Shown: in pieces, positions 1 through 9,827 of the stretch
How the letters are laid out: each line of letters starts with the position of its first letter
Numbering within the stretch: the stretch's first letter is position 1
DNA from: Candidatus Kuenenia stuttgartensis
GTDB taxonomy: Bacteria > Planctomycetota > Phycisphaerae > Sedimentisphaerales > CAMDDF01
NCBI GenBank assembly: GCA_945890885.1
Contig: CAMDDF010000003.1
Coordinates: 1-48,168 of the forward strand
Reading direction: 5' to 3'
DNA: 48,168 nt
Notes under the pieces: model-generated
Database searches by the model: none
The model's input: the letters and a program-made list of their open reading frames with translations, nothing else
What the model was told of the DNA's origin: nothing
Made by a program: the position numbers and the translations under genes

Positions 1-277
1 CCATAAACGTCTTCATAAACTGATATTCTCCAGACTATATTTCGCAAAGCACCACATTATAGCAACCAAGCCGCCGCTGTCAAGAGGCAAAACTCCAAAT
101 TTTCACACAAAAAGTCCGCCAATGCCCGTATTTACCTATTGCGGATGCCACAAGTCCATTTGCCCACAAAATCCAAATCCCTTTCTACAAATGAGGGATG
201 GTCATTCCTTTGACTAAAAACTCAGACTAACAATCCTGTCAACTTAACACTAAAAACTAAAGACTAAAGACTGCTAT

Positions 278-1480
278 CTATCTGCCAGCCTTAGATTTTA
301 TTATCTCATAAGTATCCTGAGCAATGACAAGTTCCTCATTTGTCGGAATCATCATAGCATAAACTTTCGAATTAGCGGTAGAGAAAATCTTCTCGCCTGC
401 ATTATTCTTTACTACATCGACTTCTGCTCCGATAAATGCAAAATGCGAAATCACCTTTTCTCTCAGCCAGGGATTATACTCCCCTATCCCGGCGGTAAAT
501 ACTATCGCATCAACGCCTTTCATCGCAGCAACATATGAGCCTACATACTTCATTATACGGTAAGCAAAAACATCTACCGCAACTTTAGCGCTTTCATCAT
601 CAACCGCCAGTGCAGCCAGAATATCACGCATATCGCTATGCCCGCAAAGACCAAGCAGCCCGCTCTTTTTATTGAGCAGATCATTGGTTTCCTGAAGTGA
701 AAGCCCCAGCGTTTCCATCAGGTACAGCACAACCGCCGGATCAATATCTCCGCATCGTGTCCCCATAACGATACCCTCAAGCGGCGTAAGCCCCATCGAA
801 GTATCAATTACCTTGCCGTATTCAAAAGCCGCAATTGAACCGCCGTTTCCGATATGACAGGTTATAATGCGAACCTTATCGAAAGGCTTATTCATAAGTA
901 TCGCAGCCTGTTTTGCGACATAGCCATGACTTGTGCCGTGAAAGCCGTATTTCCTTATGCCGTGCTTTTTATACAAATCTATCGGCAAACCATAAAGATA
1001 CGCCCTCTTAGGCATCGTCTGATGTATCGCAGTATCAAAAACCGCCACGTTAGGCGTATTCGGCAAAAGCGACTGAGACACCTGAATACCGGTAATATTC
1101 GGCGGATTATGCAACGGTGCCAGAATACTGTTTTCCTGAATGGCCTTGAGTACTGGCTCGGTTATAAGTGTGGATTTATGGAATTTTTCACCACCGTGAA
1201 CGACACGATGGCCAACGCCGTCAATCTCGTCAATATTTTTAATCACGCCGTAAACAGGGTTCGTCAGCGCCTTTTCGACAGCGATCATCGCCTGCTTATG
1301 ATCCTTGATTTCACCCTCGATTATGACTTTATCTTTACCAGCCGGGCTATGCTGAACCACCGAACCGGAGATTCCGATTCTTTCTACAAGCCCCTTGGCC
1401 AATATATGATAATCTTTATTTATTTCAAAAAGCTGATACTTGATACTGCTTGAGCCGCAATTGATAACTAAAATTTTCAT
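278..1480 (-). CDS. ackA: Acetate kinase
   Basis: 400 aa ORF; MKILVINCGSSSIKYQLF N-terminus, GHRVVHGGE, TSMGLTPLEGIVMGTRCGDIDP and FTAGIGE motifs typical of AckA. Confidence 0.97.
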   Translation of the reverse strand: MKILVINCGSSSIKYQLFEINKDYHILAKGLVERIGISGSVVQHSPAGKDKVIIEGEIKDHKQAMIAVEKALTNPVYGVIKNIDEIDGVGHRVVHGGEKFHKSTLITEPVLKAIQENSILAPLHNPPNITGIQVSQSLLPNTPNVAVFDTAIHQTMPKRAYLYGLPIDLYKKHGIRKYGFHGTSHGYVAKQAAILMNKPFDKVRIITCHIGNGGSIAAFEYGKVIDTSMGLTPLEGIVMGTRCGDIDPAVVLYLMETLGLSLQETNDLLNKKSGLLGLCGHSDMRDILAALAVDDESAKVAVDVFAYRIMKYVGSYVAAMKGVDAIVFTAGIGEYNPWLREKVISHFAFIGAEVDVVKNNAGEKIFSTANSKVYAMMIPTNEELVIAQDTYEIIKSKAGR

Positions 1481-1490
1481 TTTTTTCTTC

Positions 1491-2492
1491 TTACATCGCT
1501 TGAATTGAGGTTATTGCTATAGTTGCCACAATGTCGTCAGCCGAACAGCCGCGACTTAAATCGTTCACCGGCTTGCTAAGTCCCTGCAAAATAGGACCAT
1601 AAGCATCATATCCGCCGAGCCGTTCGGTAATTTTATACGCCAGATTTCCCGCACCAAGGTCAGGGAAGATAAACACATTTGCCTTACCCTCCACTGGCGA
1701 GCCTGGGGCCTTCTTAGCCGCGATAGCAGGCACATAGGCCGCATCGAACTGTAATTCGCCATCAACAGGCACTTTGCCAACGCCATAAATCTGGTCAAGT
1801 TTTTCTCTGGCAGACAATGCGACACCAGCCATCATCTTAGTCTTTTCTGAAACCGCTGAACCCTTTGTCGAATACGACAAAACTGCCACCCTTGGCTGGA
1901 AATCAAACTGAAAACCGGTTTTTACCGTTGAAAGCACAATATCAACAAGCTGTTCCGGCGTGGGGTATTCATTCAACCCGCAATCCGAAAACAATAGTGT
2001 CTGCTCACCTTTGGACATAAAGAACATACTCGATACCGTCTTTAGCCCAGGTGCCGCTTTGACAATCTGCAGCGCCGGCCTTACAGTATCCGGCGTAGAA
2101 TGTACCGCCCCTGACACAAGACCATCACAATCGCCGCCCTTTAGCATCATATTTCCGAAATACATAACGTCTTTGACCGTTGCAAGGGCTTGATCTTCCG
2201 TTATGCCCTTACTTTTCCGTAAATTAAAAAACTGCTCAGCGTAGGCTTGCAGTTTCTCGGATTTAACAGGGTCAATTACTTTAATCTCTTTGAGATTGGC
2301 TCCGGCGGCTTTTAGAGCGGACGTTATCTTGTCCGCATTGCCGAGCATCGTAATTTTCGCGAGTTTCATTTCAGTCGCGATTTGGGCAGCGGCAATCATT
2401 CGCGGGTCGTCGCCTTCAGGCAATACGATGTGCTTGACGTTTGAAGCCGCTTTTTTAAGAATTTTCTGCAAAAAAGGTTTTGTTGTATCCAT
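1491..2492 (-). CDS. pta: Phosphate acetyltransferase
   Basis: 333 aa ORF; IVLPEGDDPRMIAAA, DGLVSGAVHSTPDTVRPALQI, FPDLGAGNLAYKITERLGGYDAYGPILQGL; 10 nt upstream of ackA on the same strand. Confidence 0.96.
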   Translation of the reverse strand: MDTTKPFLQKILKKAASNVKHIVLPEGDDPRMIAAAQIATEMKLAKITMLGNADKITSALKAAGANLKEIKVIDPVKSEKLQAYAEQFFNLRKSKGITEDQALATVKDVMYFGNMMLKGGDCDGLVSGAVHSTPDTVRPALQIVKAAPGLKTVSSMFFMSKGEQTLLFSDCGLNEYPTPEQLVDIVLSTVKTGFQFDFQPRVAVLSYSTKGSAVSEKTKMMAGVALSAREKLDQIYGVGKVPVDGELQFDAAYVPAIAAKKAPGSPVEGKANVFIFPDLGAGNLAYKITERLGGYDAYGPILQGLSKPVNDLSRGCSADDIVATIAITSIQAM

Positions 2493-2679
2493 AATTCATA
2501 CCTAAAAACAATATTAGCGTTATCCTTATATCAACTATAATAGCGTATATTATATTGAAAGACTTTGCTGCGCCAAGGGGGTAACCAAAGATTGTTAAAA
2601 AATTCACAAAAAAGAATAAAATAAAACCAAAAAAGAGTAAATCAAGCGGGGAACGCAAGCGACACAAACAAATTACTGA

Positions 2680-2708
2680 AAACTCCCCTCCTGCAAAGAA
2701 GGGGAGTG
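2680..2708 (-). terminator. Putative rho-independent terminator downstream of clpC
   Basis: Minus strand reads ccactccccttctttgcaggaggggagttttc: GC-rich stem followed by T-rich tail just after the clpC stop. Confidence 0.6.
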
Positions 2709-2734
2709 GTTATTCTTTTGACTAAAAACTCAAC

Positions 2735-5326
2735 TTATTCTTTTGCATCAGAATTAGTCGCTACCGGCTGTTCCGTATTTTCCTGCACCGGCCCATCGAC
2801 AGAATCAAATTTCAGATGGTCTTCGTCTTTGACATCGATCCTTATGCACTTCGTATCCTTGAATGCTCCTCGAAGTATAGATTCGCTAATCGGGTCTTCG
2901 ACGTAATGCTCAATCGCCCTTCTCAGCGGCCTTGCTCCATATTCGGAGTTATAACCCTTATCGATGAGGAATTCTTTTGCCGCCTGAGACACATCCAGCT
3001 TCAAGCCATGCTCAGTGAGCCGTTTGAATACCTTATTAAGCTCAAGCTCAACAACATGCGTAAGGTCATCCTTCGTCAATGGATGGAACACGATTGTATC
3101 ATCAAGCCTGTTAAGGAACTCTGGCCTGAAGAATCTTTCGACTTCCTTATTAAGAAGCTCTTTCATTTTATCGTAATTCGCTTCAGCGGTTTTCTTACCA
3201 AAGCCAAAGCCCGACTGATTCTTAATCAGGTCTGCGCCGATATTACTTGTCATTATCAGCACGACATTTTTGAAATCGACGTGCCTGCCGAAATTGTCAG
3301 TCAGCCTGCCTTCTTCCATTATTTGCAGCAGCATATTATAAACATCGGAATGCGCCTTTTCGATTTCGTCGAGCAGCAGAACCGCATAAGGCCTTCTTCT
3401 GATTCGCTCGGTAAGCTGGCCGCCTTCTTCGTAGCCGACATATCCTGGAGGTGCGCCGACAAGTCTGCTGACGTTATGTTTCTCCATATATTCGCTCATA
3501 TCGATTTGTATCAGAGCATCTTCATCGCCGAACATAAACTCAGCAAGAGATTTCGCAAGCAATGTTTTACCTACGCCGCTTGGCCCGATGAATATAAAGC
3601 TTCCCATTGGCCTGTTGGGGTCTTTAAGACCGCTTCGGCTTCTTCGCACAGATTTGGCGATAGCGTTAATCGCTTCGTCCTGAGAAATAACACGTTTGTG
3701 AAGTTCAGCCTCAAGCTCAAGAAGACGCTGGGCCTCTTTCTTTTCAATTCGCGTCAAAGGCACGCCGGTCATTTTGCTGACTACCTCAGCGATAATTTCA
3801 GCATCGACCTTGCCTGCTGTTTCCTTATTTTCATCATACCATTTTTTCTGCGATTCGTTTTTCTTATCCAGAAGCTGCTGTGCCTGATCTCTCAGCGAAG
3901 CCGCTGTTTCATAATCAGCATTGCGCACTGCTTCATCTTTGTCACGCTGAAGCTTTTCGATTTCTTCTTCGATTTTTGTCAGATCCGGCGGCTGCACCAT
4001 ATTTTTCAGGCGAACACGCGCACCTGCTTCGTCGATTACGTCAATAGCTTTGTCAGGCAAACACCTGCCCGTTATATATCTCGTCGAAAGCTCAACTGCC
4101 TGATACAGCGATTCGTCTGTGTATTTGACCTTATGGTGGTCCTCATATTTATCTCTCAAGCCTTTGAGAATTGCCAGAGTTTCATCCTTTGACGGCGGCT
4201 CAACAATAATCGTCTGGAAACGCCTTTCAAGTGCGGCATCCTTTTCGATATATTTTCTGTATTCATCCATAGTTGTAGCACCGATGCACTGTACCTCGCC
4301 TCTTGCAAGAGCAGGCTTCAACACATTCGAAGCATCAATAGCACCTTCTGCACCACCGGCACCAACAAGCGTATGAAGCTCGTCGATAAAAAGTATCACA
4401 TTGGCAGCACGCCTTACTTCATTGATAACCGCTTTGATTCGTTCTTCAAACTGGCCGCGATATTTTGTGCCGGCAACCATCAACGCAAGGTCAAGCACAA
4501 CAAGCCGCCTGTCTTTCAAAATCTCAGGCACCTGCTTGTTGATAATCATCTGAGCCATCCCCTCGACAATTGCGGTTTTACCTACGCCCGCTTCGCCGAT
4601 AAGGACAGGATTATTTTTTGTTCTTCTGCAAAGGATTTGTATCAGACGTTCTATCTCGTCGGCCCTTCCGATAACAGGGTCAAGTTCATTCTGGGTCGCA
4701 AGCTCGGTAAGGTCTCTTCCGAAACTATCGAGAGCTGGAGTTTTGCTTTTGCCCTTGGCCGCCTGTGCCGCTGCCTGAGGGTCCAGTTTCTGGCCGAAAC
4801 TTGAGAAAGAATTATCGACCCCCGCTCCAAGCAGGTTCAGCACTTCCTGACGAACATTTTCAAGTTTCAAGCCAAGATTCATAAGCACCTGTGCCGCAAC
4901 TCCCTCGGTTTCACGAAGAAGCCCAAGAAGTATATGCTCAGTGCCGACGTAGTTATGGTTTAGCGAACGAGCTTCCTCTATCGCATATTCTATGACTTTT
5001 TTGGCTCGCGGTGTCTGCGGAAGTTTGCCCATAGTAACCATATCCGGGCCGCTTTTTACAAGCTTTTCAACTTCAAGGCGGAGCTTTTTAATGTCCACAT
5101 CAAGATTTTTCAGAACATTAGCTGCAACGCCGCTGCCCTCTTTGACGAGCCCAAGCAGGATATGTTCGGTTCCGATATATTCATGATTGAACCGCTGGGC
5201 CTCCTGATTAGCTAAGGCCATTACTTTTCTTGCACGGTCTGTGAAACGCTCAAACATATTAGCCTCTTGATTTTCTGAATTATTATCATTCATCATTTTA
5301 ACAATAACTGTCGTTTTGTCAACCAA
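2735..5326 (-). CDS. clpC: ATP-dependent Clp protease ATP-binding subunit ClpC (start may be internal, at about 5257, [21 protein letters not shown])
   Basis: 863 aa; two N-terminal Clp repeats, two Walker A ([26 protein letters not shown]), UVR-like middle region, C-terminal ClpB D2-small domain. Confidence 0.96.
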   Translation of the reverse strand: MVDKTTVIVKMMNDNNSENQEANMFERFTDRARKVMALANQEAQRFNHEYIGTEHILLGLVKEGSGVAANVLKNLDVDIKKLRLEVEKLVKSGPDMVTMGKLPQTPRAKKVIEYAIEEARSLNHNYVGTEHILLGLLRETEGVAAQVLMNLGLKLENVRQEVLNLLGAGVDNSFSSFGQKLDPQAAAQAAKGKSKTPALDSFGRDLTELATQNELDPVIGRADEIERLIQILCRRTKNNPVLIGEAGVGKTAIVEGMAQMIINKQVPEILKDRRLVVLDLALMVAGTKYRGQFEERIKAVINEVRRAANVILFIDELHTLVGAGGAEGAIDASNVLKPALARGEVQCIGATTMDEYRKYIEKDAALERRFQTIIVEPPSKDETLAILKGLRDKYEDHHKVKYTDESLYQAVELSTRYITGRCLPDKAIDVIDEAGARVRLKNMVQPPDLTKIEEEIEKLQRDKDEAVRNADYETAASLRDQAQQLLDKKNESQKKWYDENKETAGKVDAEIIAEVVSKMTGVPLTRIEKKEAQRLLELEAELHKRVISQDEAINAIAKSVRRSRSGLKDPNRPMGSFIFIGPSGVGKTLLAKSLAEFMFGDEDALIQIDMSEYMEKHNVSRLVGAPPGYVGYEEGGQLTERIRRRPYAVLLLDEIEKAHSDVYNMLLQIMEEGRLTDNFGRHVDFKNVVLIMTSNIGADLIKNQSGFGFGKKTAEANYDKMKELLNKEVERFFRPEFLNRLDDTIVFHPLTKDDLTHVVELELNKVFKRLTEHGLKLDVSQAAKEFLIDKGYNSEYGARPLRRAIEHYVEDPISESILRGAFKDTKCIRIDVKDEDHLKFDSVDGPVQENTEQPVATNSDAKE

Positions 5327-5473
5327 AGCCCAATGAAACAGCTTCTTTAACTTGATACATTCCTGCTTTATCTTTGTTCACGCCGATAGGGCCGCAATAA
5401 ATCAGCCACAAAACTTATCGACATTTTTTCGACCGGGCTTTGGATGATTTTAACAAAAGATTTGTAAAATAAT

Positions 5474-5503
5474 AAAAAAGGCACCCCAAATTCAGGGTGC
5501 CTC
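5474..5503 (-). terminator. Rho-independent terminator for the 5535-5813 gene
   Basis: ggcaccc-caaattca-gggtgcc stem; on the minus strand followed by TTTTTTATT. Confidence 0.7.
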
Positions 5504-5534
5504 GTGCAAAAATTGCTAAAATGTGGATAGAAAT

Positions 5535-5813
5535 CTACTTTTGGTCTCCTTCAATAAGAGTTTTAAGATGAGCATTTTCCCTTTTCGTGGCTTCAAGGTC
5601 AAAAAGAAGGTATTTGATACTCACCCGCAGATAATCCAGCGATTCCTGCAAGTTATCAACGCTTTTTTTGAGCTTTTTATGGTAGAGATTCGTCTGATGT
5701 GCCAATGTTTCCAGTTTTAATTTCTGACTCGGCGGTACCTCACCAATCTCTTTAACCAGTTCATGAAGCTTGTTTTCAAAATAATTTTCATCCATAGCCA
5801 TCACCCTTAACAA
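5535..5813 (-). CDS. Small coiled-coil protein of unknown function
   Basis: 92 aa ORF, heptad-like leucine-rich content, own downstream terminator. Confidence 0.65.
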   Translation of the reverse strand: MLRVMAMDENYFENKLHELVKEIGEVPPSQKLKLETLAHQTNLYHKKLKKSVDNLQESLDYLRVSIKYLLFDLEATKRENAHLKTLIEGDQK

Positions 5814-6270
5814 AATTAAATATTAAATCCCCAACTGGGCCATATGCACTTCTTTAAAAGCAATATTTATGCCAGTTTTGCGGAATCCTCGTGATGGTAA
5901 GTTTTATCTGGGAAAAACCTCTCTAATTCCAACCCCAGCGAATAAAAATAGCTACCCAACGGTTGAAGCATATGTAGGGTTTATAAAAATATGTTCACAA
6001 AAAGCATCATTTACCCTCAAGAAAACCGAAACACTGACCACAAATACCGCCAAATAAAGAATTTACATTAATGTTGTTTTTACGAAACACATTTTTAAAA
6101 ATGAAAAAAATTAAAATTAATCAAAAAAAAATGAAACAATTCCGATTTTTATCCGTCTTTTAATATATAGCGTTGATTTTAACAATTTAAGGTCTTAGAA
6201 TATCCTGAAATAGTATAAATTTTCTTGAATTTGCTCTTTGTTTTTTGTATAATACATCTGAGGTTTTAAA

Positions 6271-7158
6271 GTGAAATTATTTATTCAATTATTTTTGACA
6301 GTTTGTTTTGTTTTTGGTTTCGCAGGCAACTCGTTCGGGCAGATAAGTAATGGGTGCTTTGAACTGATGGATCCGTGTGAGATGATTTCCGATCCTTACT
6401 TAGATCCTCCTGTGTATATCAATCGCCCAACGATGTGGGATTGTGATAACTATGTCGCAGTACAATCGAACTTTATACCAGGCGTTCCGCCGCACACTGG
6501 GTCTGGTGGAGAGGCTAGTTGGCAATGGGTTTTTCCTGACAACAACGTAGTTCCGTACGAGGGTGAATATTTTGTTATTCTTTCGACAGGCGATATAAGG
6601 CCCGACACAACCTATTCAATGATGACTCAGGATGTAAATTTCGTAAAAGGGCAAACGGTAGAATTTTATTACTTCTTCGGCACCATGGACTACGTTCCTT
6701 TTGATGATTTTGCAACTGTTAAATTTCATGAAATCGATTCTAACGGTCTAATATTACATTCTCAAGAAGTATTAAATGTCTCGATTAGAGATATTACCAA
6801 TTACAATTGCACACCCGGCTGGGTTAAGCTTAGCTACTTCCTTGACCCAAATGACCCAAACAATTACAATCGAATCGAATTTTATGTACAAGACGTAGGC
6901 GATGCCGTCTATAATTCTTATTTCGCAATCGATGGCCTCAAACTGGGCTTTAAGCCCGAAACTGGCGATTTAAATGACGACTGGATGGTAGATTTTCAGG
7001 ATTTTGCAATTTTGGGCCAACACTGGAATCAGGACAGTAATGACCCTAATCTTCTCGGCTGGGCCGATTTTGACGACACTAATTCGGTTGATGTTAATGA
7101 TTTGATGATATTTAGCAGCTACTGGCTCGACGGCGAACCCAACATCTGCCCTCACTGA
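6271..7158 (+). CDS. Secreted protein with C-terminal dockerin type I-like repeats
   Basis: GTG start; signal peptide-like MKLFIQLFLTVCFVFGFAGNSFGQ; C-terminus GDLNDDWMVDFQDFAILGQHWNQ...ADFDDTNSVDVNDLMIFSSYWL (two Ca-binding dockerin-like loops). Confidence 0.75.
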   Translation: MKLFIQLFLTVCFVFGFAGNSFGQISNGCFELMDPCEMISDPYLDPPVYINRPTMWDCDNYVAVQSNFIPGVPPHTGSGGEASWQWVFPDNNVVPYEGEYFVILSTGDIRPDTTYSMMTQDVNFVKGQTVEFYYFFGTMDYVPFDDFATVKFHEIDSNGLILHSQEVLNVSIRDITNYNCTPGWVKLSYFLDPNDPNNYNRIEFYVQDVGDAVYNSYFAIDGLKLGFKPETGDLNDDWMVDFQDFAILGQHWNQDSNDPNLLGWADFDDTNSVDVNDLMIFSSYWLDGEPNICPH

Positions 7159-7186
7159 TTGTCATTGCCTGAAACCCGTTTTTCTT

Positions 7187-7216
7187 TTGAATACGGCGTT
7201 TTTCTTATTATATAAT
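7187..7216 (+). promoter_or_regulatory. Candidate sigma70-type promoter TTGAAT-18-TATAAT
   Basis: TTGAAT at 7187-7192 and TATAAT at 7211-7216, upstream of the preferred ATG at 7294. Confidence 0.45.
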
Positions 7217-7293
7217 TGACGCACAGCCCCAAAAAAATTATCATTACACGCAGGCTTAGAGATTATAAGGATTTTTTTGAAAAGGGCTTACAA

Positions 7294-8289
7294 ATGGATT
7301 TCATCGAAGATCAGCAATCCTGGTGGCGTATTAAATGGCAATGGGCTTTCATCATCGTTGCACTTGCTGGCATCGCGGCGGGCCTGGTCGGCAAAATTGC
7401 CAGCCTTATCACCGCCCTTTCATCTGTTTCCGCTGCTCTGATTTTCATAAGCAAATCAGCGTTACTCATCAGCGGGATTCTTTTCGCTTTTGGAATTCTG
7501 GTGCTGGCGTACTCGATATGCCAGATGCTCCGAGAAAACACCGATAGGCTTGAGAACCTCGAAAACCTGTTTGGGGAACAGCAAAAGACCATAAAGAGTA
7601 TCGACCTTGGCGTTAGATTAAGTGAAACAGCCAAGCAGATTGCATATAGGGATGCCGACTGGCAGGGCCTTCGAGAGACCGTGCTGGAAAAGCTGCATAA
7701 GCACGATTTCGATTCTACCTATCAGTTGATTAGCGATATCGCCAGAAGAGATGATTACAGGGAACTTGCCAGCCAGCTTAAAAAAGAGGCTGACGGCTAT
7801 AAAAATGCGAATGAAGACGAAAGAGCCGCCCAGATAATTGGTTATATCGAAAAACTTATGGAACAGCATCACTGGGTCAAGGCCGCCGAGCAAATCGACA
7901 GGCTTGTCAATGCCTTTCCGAATTCGGACAAAGCAAAATCTATGTCAATGCTTCTCCGTGAGCGCAAAGATATGCGAAAAAAAGAACTGCTGGCCGAGTG
8001 GGACATGGCCGTCAAAAAACAGGAAACGGATAAAAGCCTTGCGATTCTGCATGAGCTTGATTTATATCTAACGCCAAGCGAAGGGCTTGCACTTCAGGAA
8101 TCCGCCAAAGATGCCTTTAGAAGTAAATTGCACAATCTCGGCGTACAGTTTTCTCTTGCGGTAGCGGATAAGCAGTGGAAAAAAGCTGTCGAAACCGGCC
8201 AGGAAATTATTCGCGGATTCCCCAACAGCAGAATGGCGGTGGAGATTCGTAACAAAATGGCTGTCCTTACAAATCTTGCTGAAAAATAG
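7294..8289 (+). CDS. Membrane protein with two N-terminal TM segments and TPR-like C-terminal region
   Basis: ORF track starts at TTG 7216; ATG at 7294 (MDFIEDQQSWWRIKWQW) is preferred because the upstream TATAAT box overlaps the TTG; two hydrophobic helices then helical repeats. Confidence 0.7.
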   Translation: MDFIEDQQSWWRIKWQWAFIIVALAGIAAGLVGKIASLITALSSVSAALIFISKSALLISGILFAFGILVLAYSICQMLRENTDRLENLENLFGEQQKTIKSIDLGVRLSETAKQIAYRDADWQGLRETVLEKLHKHDFDSTYQLISDIARRDDYRELASQLKKEADGYKNANEDERAAQIIGYIEKLMEQHHWVKAAEQIDRLVNAFPNSDKAKSMSMLLRERKDMRKKELLAEWDMAVKKQETDKSLAILHELDLYLTPSEGLALQESAKDAFRSKLHNLGVQFSLAVADKQWKKAVETGQEIIRGFPNSRMAVEIRNKMAVLTNLAEK

Positions 8290-8324
8290 AAAATTCTTCC
8301 TCAGTATCTTTAAAGTACAATTTT

Positions 8325-8368
8325 ATGCTATTTAACGGGTTTTTCCTGCTAAATAGCATTTTTTTTTG
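8325..8368 (+). terminator. Rho-independent terminator
   Basis: ATGCTATTTA...TAAATAGCAT stem followed by TTTTTTTTT, just after the CDS stop at 8289. Confidence 0.75.
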
Positions 8369-8506
8369 GAATGGTTTTGCAGGGTCGATTTTATTACTTA
8401 TATTTTCAGTGTAAGGAACAACGCTCTTTAAAAAAGTAAAAAAACGAACCACAAGAAGTTTTGGATTTTTAAAATTTTAATAATCTGGCTTAGGGGAGGC
8501 AATATC

Positions 8507-8656
8507 ATGAAAGATGGTGAGCCAAATCCGTTTTTTTTAGTTAATTTCTTTAGGTCATGCTTCAACGCACACGAAAGGGGCCCGCCGGGACGGAAAGGGA
8601 GAGACCTTTTTGTCCCGTATAACCCCGGCAGTAAAATGCGTGCTTATAGACTTTAA
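8507..8656 (+). CDS. Candidate 49-aa small protein (MKDGEPNPFFLVNFFRSCFNAHERGPPGRKGRDLFVPYNPGSKMRAYRL)
   Basis: Not in the ORF track (too short); strong SD taggggaggc 7 nt before ATG, followed by its own terminator at 8742-8772. Confidence 0.45.
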   Translation: MKDGEPNPFFLVNFFRSCFNAHERGPPGRKGRDLFVPYNPGSKMRAYRL

Positions 8657-8741
8657 TAAGTCTGCACGAAAACAAAACACTGCTAAAAAAGACCTTATAA
8701 ATTAACAGCCAGAAAAAAAAATCCAAAGCGTATATACAATT

Positions 8742-8772
8742 AACCTCCGGATTAAACGCCGGAGGTTTTTTT
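8742..8772 (+). terminator. Rho-independent terminator
   Basis: AACCTCCGG-attaaacg-CCGGAGGTT followed by TTTTTT. Confidence 0.75.
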
Positions 8773-8814
8773 GTGAGCACATTTTTTTAACCTACCGAAT
8801 GAATCGGATATGTA

Positions 8815-8922
8815 GGCGTATCAAACCCATCATCAACCCTGATTTATTTAGGTGGTTCATAATTAAAGCCGAGCAGCGGAAGCGATTGGACATTATGAAA
8901 GCGTGGAGCGCAAGCGACACGA
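8815..8922 (+). repeat. About 108-bp direct repeat, copy 1
   Basis: ggcgtatcaaacccatcatcaaccctgat...ttcataattaaagccgag...gaagcgattggacattatgaaagcgtggagcgcaagcgacacga; near-copy at 9172-9277. Confidence 0.85.
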
Positions 8923-8963
8923 TAGAAGCCGAGTCGCGGAAGCGACCGGATAATCCCCGATTT

Positions 8964-8996
8964 GTCATCCCGAGCGAGCATAGCGACGAGGGATCT
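8964..8996 (+). repeat. Dispersed repeat GTCATtCCGAGYGAGCgcAGCGACGAGgAATCT (diverged copy)
   Basis: gtcatcccgagcgagcatagcgacgagggatct; related to 11953-11985, 12098-12130 and 16052-16084. Confidence 0.8.
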
Positions 8997-9108
8997 CTTA
9001 CACTTTGCTTGTGCCTTATACTTTTGTTACTTTTTCCACCCCCTCCTTTGTATTATTCGTAAAAACAATATTCGGCAGGTTCATAATCAATAAAACGCCG
9101 AAGGCGTT

Positions 9109-9175
9109 CAACAACGATAGCCCCCAGTGCCACTGGGGGAAATAAATCAAGCCACACAACCCGACCCCTACGGCG
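9109..9175 (+). repeat. Hairpin-bearing dispersed repeat (agcccccagtgccactggggg ... cacacaacccgaccc), copy 1
   Basis: Diverged second copy at 9393-9479. Confidence 0.7.
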
Positions 9176-9277
9176 CATCAAACCCATCACCAACCCTGAT
9201 TATTCGTGGGGTTCATAATTAAAACCAAGTCGCGAAGCGATTGGACATTATGAAAGCGTGGAGCGCAAGCGACACGA
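9172..9277 (+). repeat. About 108-bp direct repeat, copy 2
   Basis: ggcgcatcaaacccatcaccaaccctgat...ttcataattaaaaccaagtcgcgaagcgattggacattatgaaagcgtggagcgcaagcgacacga. Confidence 0.85.
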
Positions 9278-9297
9278 CAAGCAAATTTCCAACCTGT

Positions 9298-9391
9298 CAG
9301 GAATTCCAAAACTCCAAAGGAGTCGTAGGGTGCACAACTTGTTTGCACACGCTGTCTTTTTCCGACAGGAATTCCAAAACTCCGAAGGAGT
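9298..9391 (+). repeat. Pair of 26-bp direct repeats caggaattccaaaactccRaaggagt
   Basis: Copies at 9298-9323 and 9366-9391 with one mismatch. Confidence 0.8.
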
Positions 9392-9392
9392 T

Positions 9393-9479
9393 CAATAACA
9401 ATAGCCCCCAGTAAAGAGCGAAGCGATGCAACTGGGGTAAAGAAATCCACCACCACACAACCCGACCCCAACGGGGTCG
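9393..9479 (+). repeat. Hairpin-bearing dispersed repeat, copy 2 (with internal insertion)
   Basis: caataacaatagcccccagtaaagagcgaagcgatgcaactgggg...cacacaacccgaccccaacggggtcg. Confidence 0.65.
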
Positions 9480-9736
9480 AACACTTATCCAATCCCCATT
9501 TTTATTCGACCCTGTAAGGGTCATATTGTTTTTGTCTGGCCCTTACCCCGAGTTTCGCTCCGCTCACACGGGGCTATCATATTAAACCGCTTCGCGGCTC
9601 TGCTTCACCCTTTTCAAATGGACGAAAAGGGTGCCACCCAGAATTATAGTTTATGAAATTTGAAAGAGGCCACCCGCCGATCTGGTTGAGTTAAAGTTCT
9701 AAAAAAACAAAATCTTATGTTGATCAAGGCTTGGGC

Positions 9737-9784
9737 AAAAAGAAACAGTTTATTGTTGAATCTCACATTTTACATAAACTGTTT
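9737..9784 (-). terminator. Putative terminator downstream of the 9828-10364 gene
   Basis: AAACAGTTTAT / ATAAACTGTTT stem, minus strand continues CTTTTTGC. Confidence 0.5.
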
Positions 9785-9827
9785 TATTTCAACATAACTT
9801 TCATCAGGACAGTGAAGTAACTCCCTC

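Noticed and set aside
854-1453. 199-aa plus-strand ORF
   Set aside because: Antisense to ackA, which has unambiguous motifs
2816-4192. 458-aa plus-strand ORF
   Set aside because: Fully antisense to clpC; no recognisable motifs, Cys/Phe/Arg-rich artefact of the complementary frame
5869-6057. 62-aa plus-strand ORF
   Set aside because: No clear SD, no recognisable domain, AT-rich intergenic region; cannot be supported
8562-8780. 72-aa minus-strand ORF
   Set aside because: Antisense across a terminator and the better supported 49-aa ORF; no SD evidence
8815-9480. Possible CRISPR array
   Set aside because: Repeats are of different families, irregular length and spacing, and no cas genes are present
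9187-9524. Overlapping minus-strand ORFs of 101 and 75 aa
   Set aside because: Composed of translated intergenic repeats (FGVLEF, FGIPVGK); treated as repeat-derived
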